Shown: positions 25,201-28,200 of the stretch, one piece after another | Layout of the letters: the number at the start of each line of letters is the position of its first letter | How positions within the stretch are numbered: position 1 is the first letter of the stretch | DNA from: Meandrina meandrites | Taxonomy: Eukaryota > Cnidaria > Anthozoa > Scleractinia > Meandrinidae | Length of the DNA: 64,000 nt | Direction: 5' to 3' | NCBI GenBank assembly: GCA_963693305.1 | Contig: OY855908.1 | Coordinates: 28,594,305-28,658,304 of the forward strand | Translations under genes and position numbers: made by a program | The notes under the pieces: generated by a model | Told to the model about the DNA's origin: nothing | Databases searched by the model: none | Seen by the model: the letters and a program-made list of their open reading frames with translations, nothing else

Positions 25201-28200
25201 GCGACCTTAAAGAGTCCGCTAGCTAACGCTACCAATCTTCCTCCCTTCAGTACCAAGAGACCTGCAAAGTTCGACAGTTCACGTTTTACAAGATCATCGT
25301 TCTTCAAATCTTCATTGAGAGCCTCCACATCATCCATGGGAATAACATAGGAGATAAGAACGGATGCCGCAGATATGGCTGACTCCACAAGACCGGTAGA
25401 TACTTTCTTACCCATTACGGTCTTATAACGATTGAAGTACTTCTCCACCTGTTTCGGTGATAGTCTCTTAATATCTCCCAGACTCATCGCTTTACCTAGA
25501 AACTCCTCTGTCGATCCGAGTGATGCGAGTATCGCGAGTGATTCTCTATGAGTCTCCAGATCGTCATTATCAGGCTGCTCTTCTATTTTCTCAGGCTGTA
25601 CATCTTCAATATAATCTTCAACGTTCGCCATACCGAAGGTTAATATGATTTATGATACCTTTAAATTCTTAATCTCACACTTCTTTTAAACCGGTTCTTA
25701 CGAAATTCTATGAAGGTATCTCAAGATAACACTCAAAAGGATATCTGAGACAGAGACAGAGTCTAGAGTATCTCTCCTCCTTTAACATTCTGTTAAATAG
25801 TCTCTTTGTCTCTGTGTCAAGATCTCCTCCATAATCCTCGAACAGGGTCTTCATTCCGACCTGAGAGGGATTGTGAAAAGTTACCACGCAGGCGACGTTC
25901 TCTCGGAAGGGTTTTGCGATTGATGTCAACTGCTGTGTCAACACCCATACACTCAATCCGTCGTGTCTCCCGGAGAAAGCGAGGTCGATGAATTTATTGG
26001 ATCGTTGCTTAAGGTCTTTTGAGACGGCGCAGTCGTCGAGAATTAACAGTGTATTCGTCCCAGAGAAGAGAAGTGATACGTCTGTAAGAAGGGAATCGAT
26101 CTCATCACTGTTACTCGAATCAGGTGATAAGACAAAGAATCGTTTATCATCTTGCGCGAACCCATGATAGGTCCTGTTCTTCGCATATGTCGGGCAGATA
26201 AGAACAATGTACTCAAAGACCTTTCGAAAGGGTCCTCTGAGCTGATCAATGAGGTACTTTGTCTTTGCACAGTTTGTAGGTCCCGTGATTATCATGTGAA
26301 AGGGAATTTTGTCTCGTAACTCTTTCATTTAAAAATATCATCTGTTCTTTTATACAAATATATTTTTAGTTTAGTAAAAATATATTTTACAATGAACTTC
26401 GTTCATTATCACTATCTGTAAATGCGATAGCCGAAGTTCATTATCACTATCTGTACAGATTAACAAAGTGAATCATGTATTAATACATGATTGACTTAAA
26501 ATCTTTGTTCATGATCTCCATCATCGCGTCAGCTACCAAGAACATATGACAGGTGATTGTTCCCGATCCTCCGGTCTTTCTCTTGATCTCCAGTTTCACA
26601 CCATCTTTTGTGTTGCGCAGGCCTCCTCCATGAATACTGTTATCAAAAAAGGTTCTCAAATCAATCCAAAGACCGAACTTATCACCTGCGTAAAAATCCT
26701 TCTCTTTTACTGATCCCTTCGAACCCATTCGTCTCTTAATCGCTTCCCAGAAGTCAGAATGAATCATTCCCTTTGAGTAGAGTTGATTCGGCATTCCGTT
26801 GATATTGATGCTTACCGATCTGATGTCAGGATTTAAAAACTTCTCAGAGTCTCGTTTACCGGTGTCATAACTCTCTTCAAAAAGTAAGAGTATACCCGTC
26901 ATCGACCTCCTCGATGTATCGACTTTCAGGTTAATTATACTGTCATTCGGTTTTGAGATGGTAAAATTTTCGAGATGATGAACGTTCTCATAGTAAAATT
27001 CTTTACCCGTTTGGTAAGTTGCCATCGCCTCACTAGCCAGGTCTTCACTTTTGATGCAGTGGTACTCTAACTCAATGTTTTCGAGTTTATAATTCGGGGG
27101 TGTCTTCTTCTCTTCCCCTTTATCATGATTTACAATGTCATTCACTTCCGGCAGAGTGATCTCAAAGGTCAGATCATGAGTAAGCGCACTAGGATATAGT
27201 GACCCGTTATCACAGATAACAGGATGGTCGAGAGGAATTTCATACCTTTTGCCATGAATTTTGGAGAGGGCGACCTCTTTTGCGTCAGATTCGACCTTAT
27301 CCCCAGCACCGGTTCTGAGTTTTCTCATATTCAATGATGAGATTCCCTGTCTTAGTCTGTCCTCTCTGTCCTCAGTCTCAAGAAATAGGTCATGGTAGGT
27401 TTGAAAGAGATCATATCTATTTGTATCCTGTAGTATCTCACCTCCGAAAAGAACCTTGAGTTTTTTAACAAGGTTTCGACCGATATTATTTACGACGGTG
27501 TTGTTTGCATGACCGCTGACTATCAGATCGAATATGAGTTTAACACTTCCAGGAACAATCACCACATCATCTGTCAATTTAGGTATGACCACTCGTATTG
27601 TATGTCCGGAATTATGAGATGAACGATCGAATGTTATTCTGTTGAGAGATGACTCTGCCTTAAGACCGAGCGGTTCTCTCGGTACTCGGTTTGGATTGAT
27701 ATTCTCAGGTACAGAGTACGACGACATTTTAAAAGAGAGAGATGTTATTTTTAAATGAGTAATGTGAAAACTAACGTTAACAACCTTATGAGAAAAATAT
27801 ACTACAGTACTGAGGGTTATTGGAAAGGGTACTCCGCAGTATCGAAGTTGGCTTTCGCAGCTAAAGTTAGTGAGGATAAGGCGAGAGATTGGTTAGAGAG
27901 ACAGGCACTTTGGCAGATCTACCTTCCTCCACCGAAGTATTTACCGAGACCTCATTGGAGTGTGAGTAGACCGAATGAGATTCACCAAGCGGATCTTCTC
28001 TTTCTTCCTCACGATAAGGTGGGAAGAAAGACTTATAGATATGCTTTGGTTGTGATAGATGTTGCAACGAGATATAAAGATGCTGAAGCGTTAACATCGA
28101 AAGAGAGTCAAGAGGTAGCGAAGGCCTTTGAGACTATCTATAAAAGAAAACTTAAGTGGCCAAAGACATTAATCGTAGATCCCGGTAAAGAGTTTATGGG

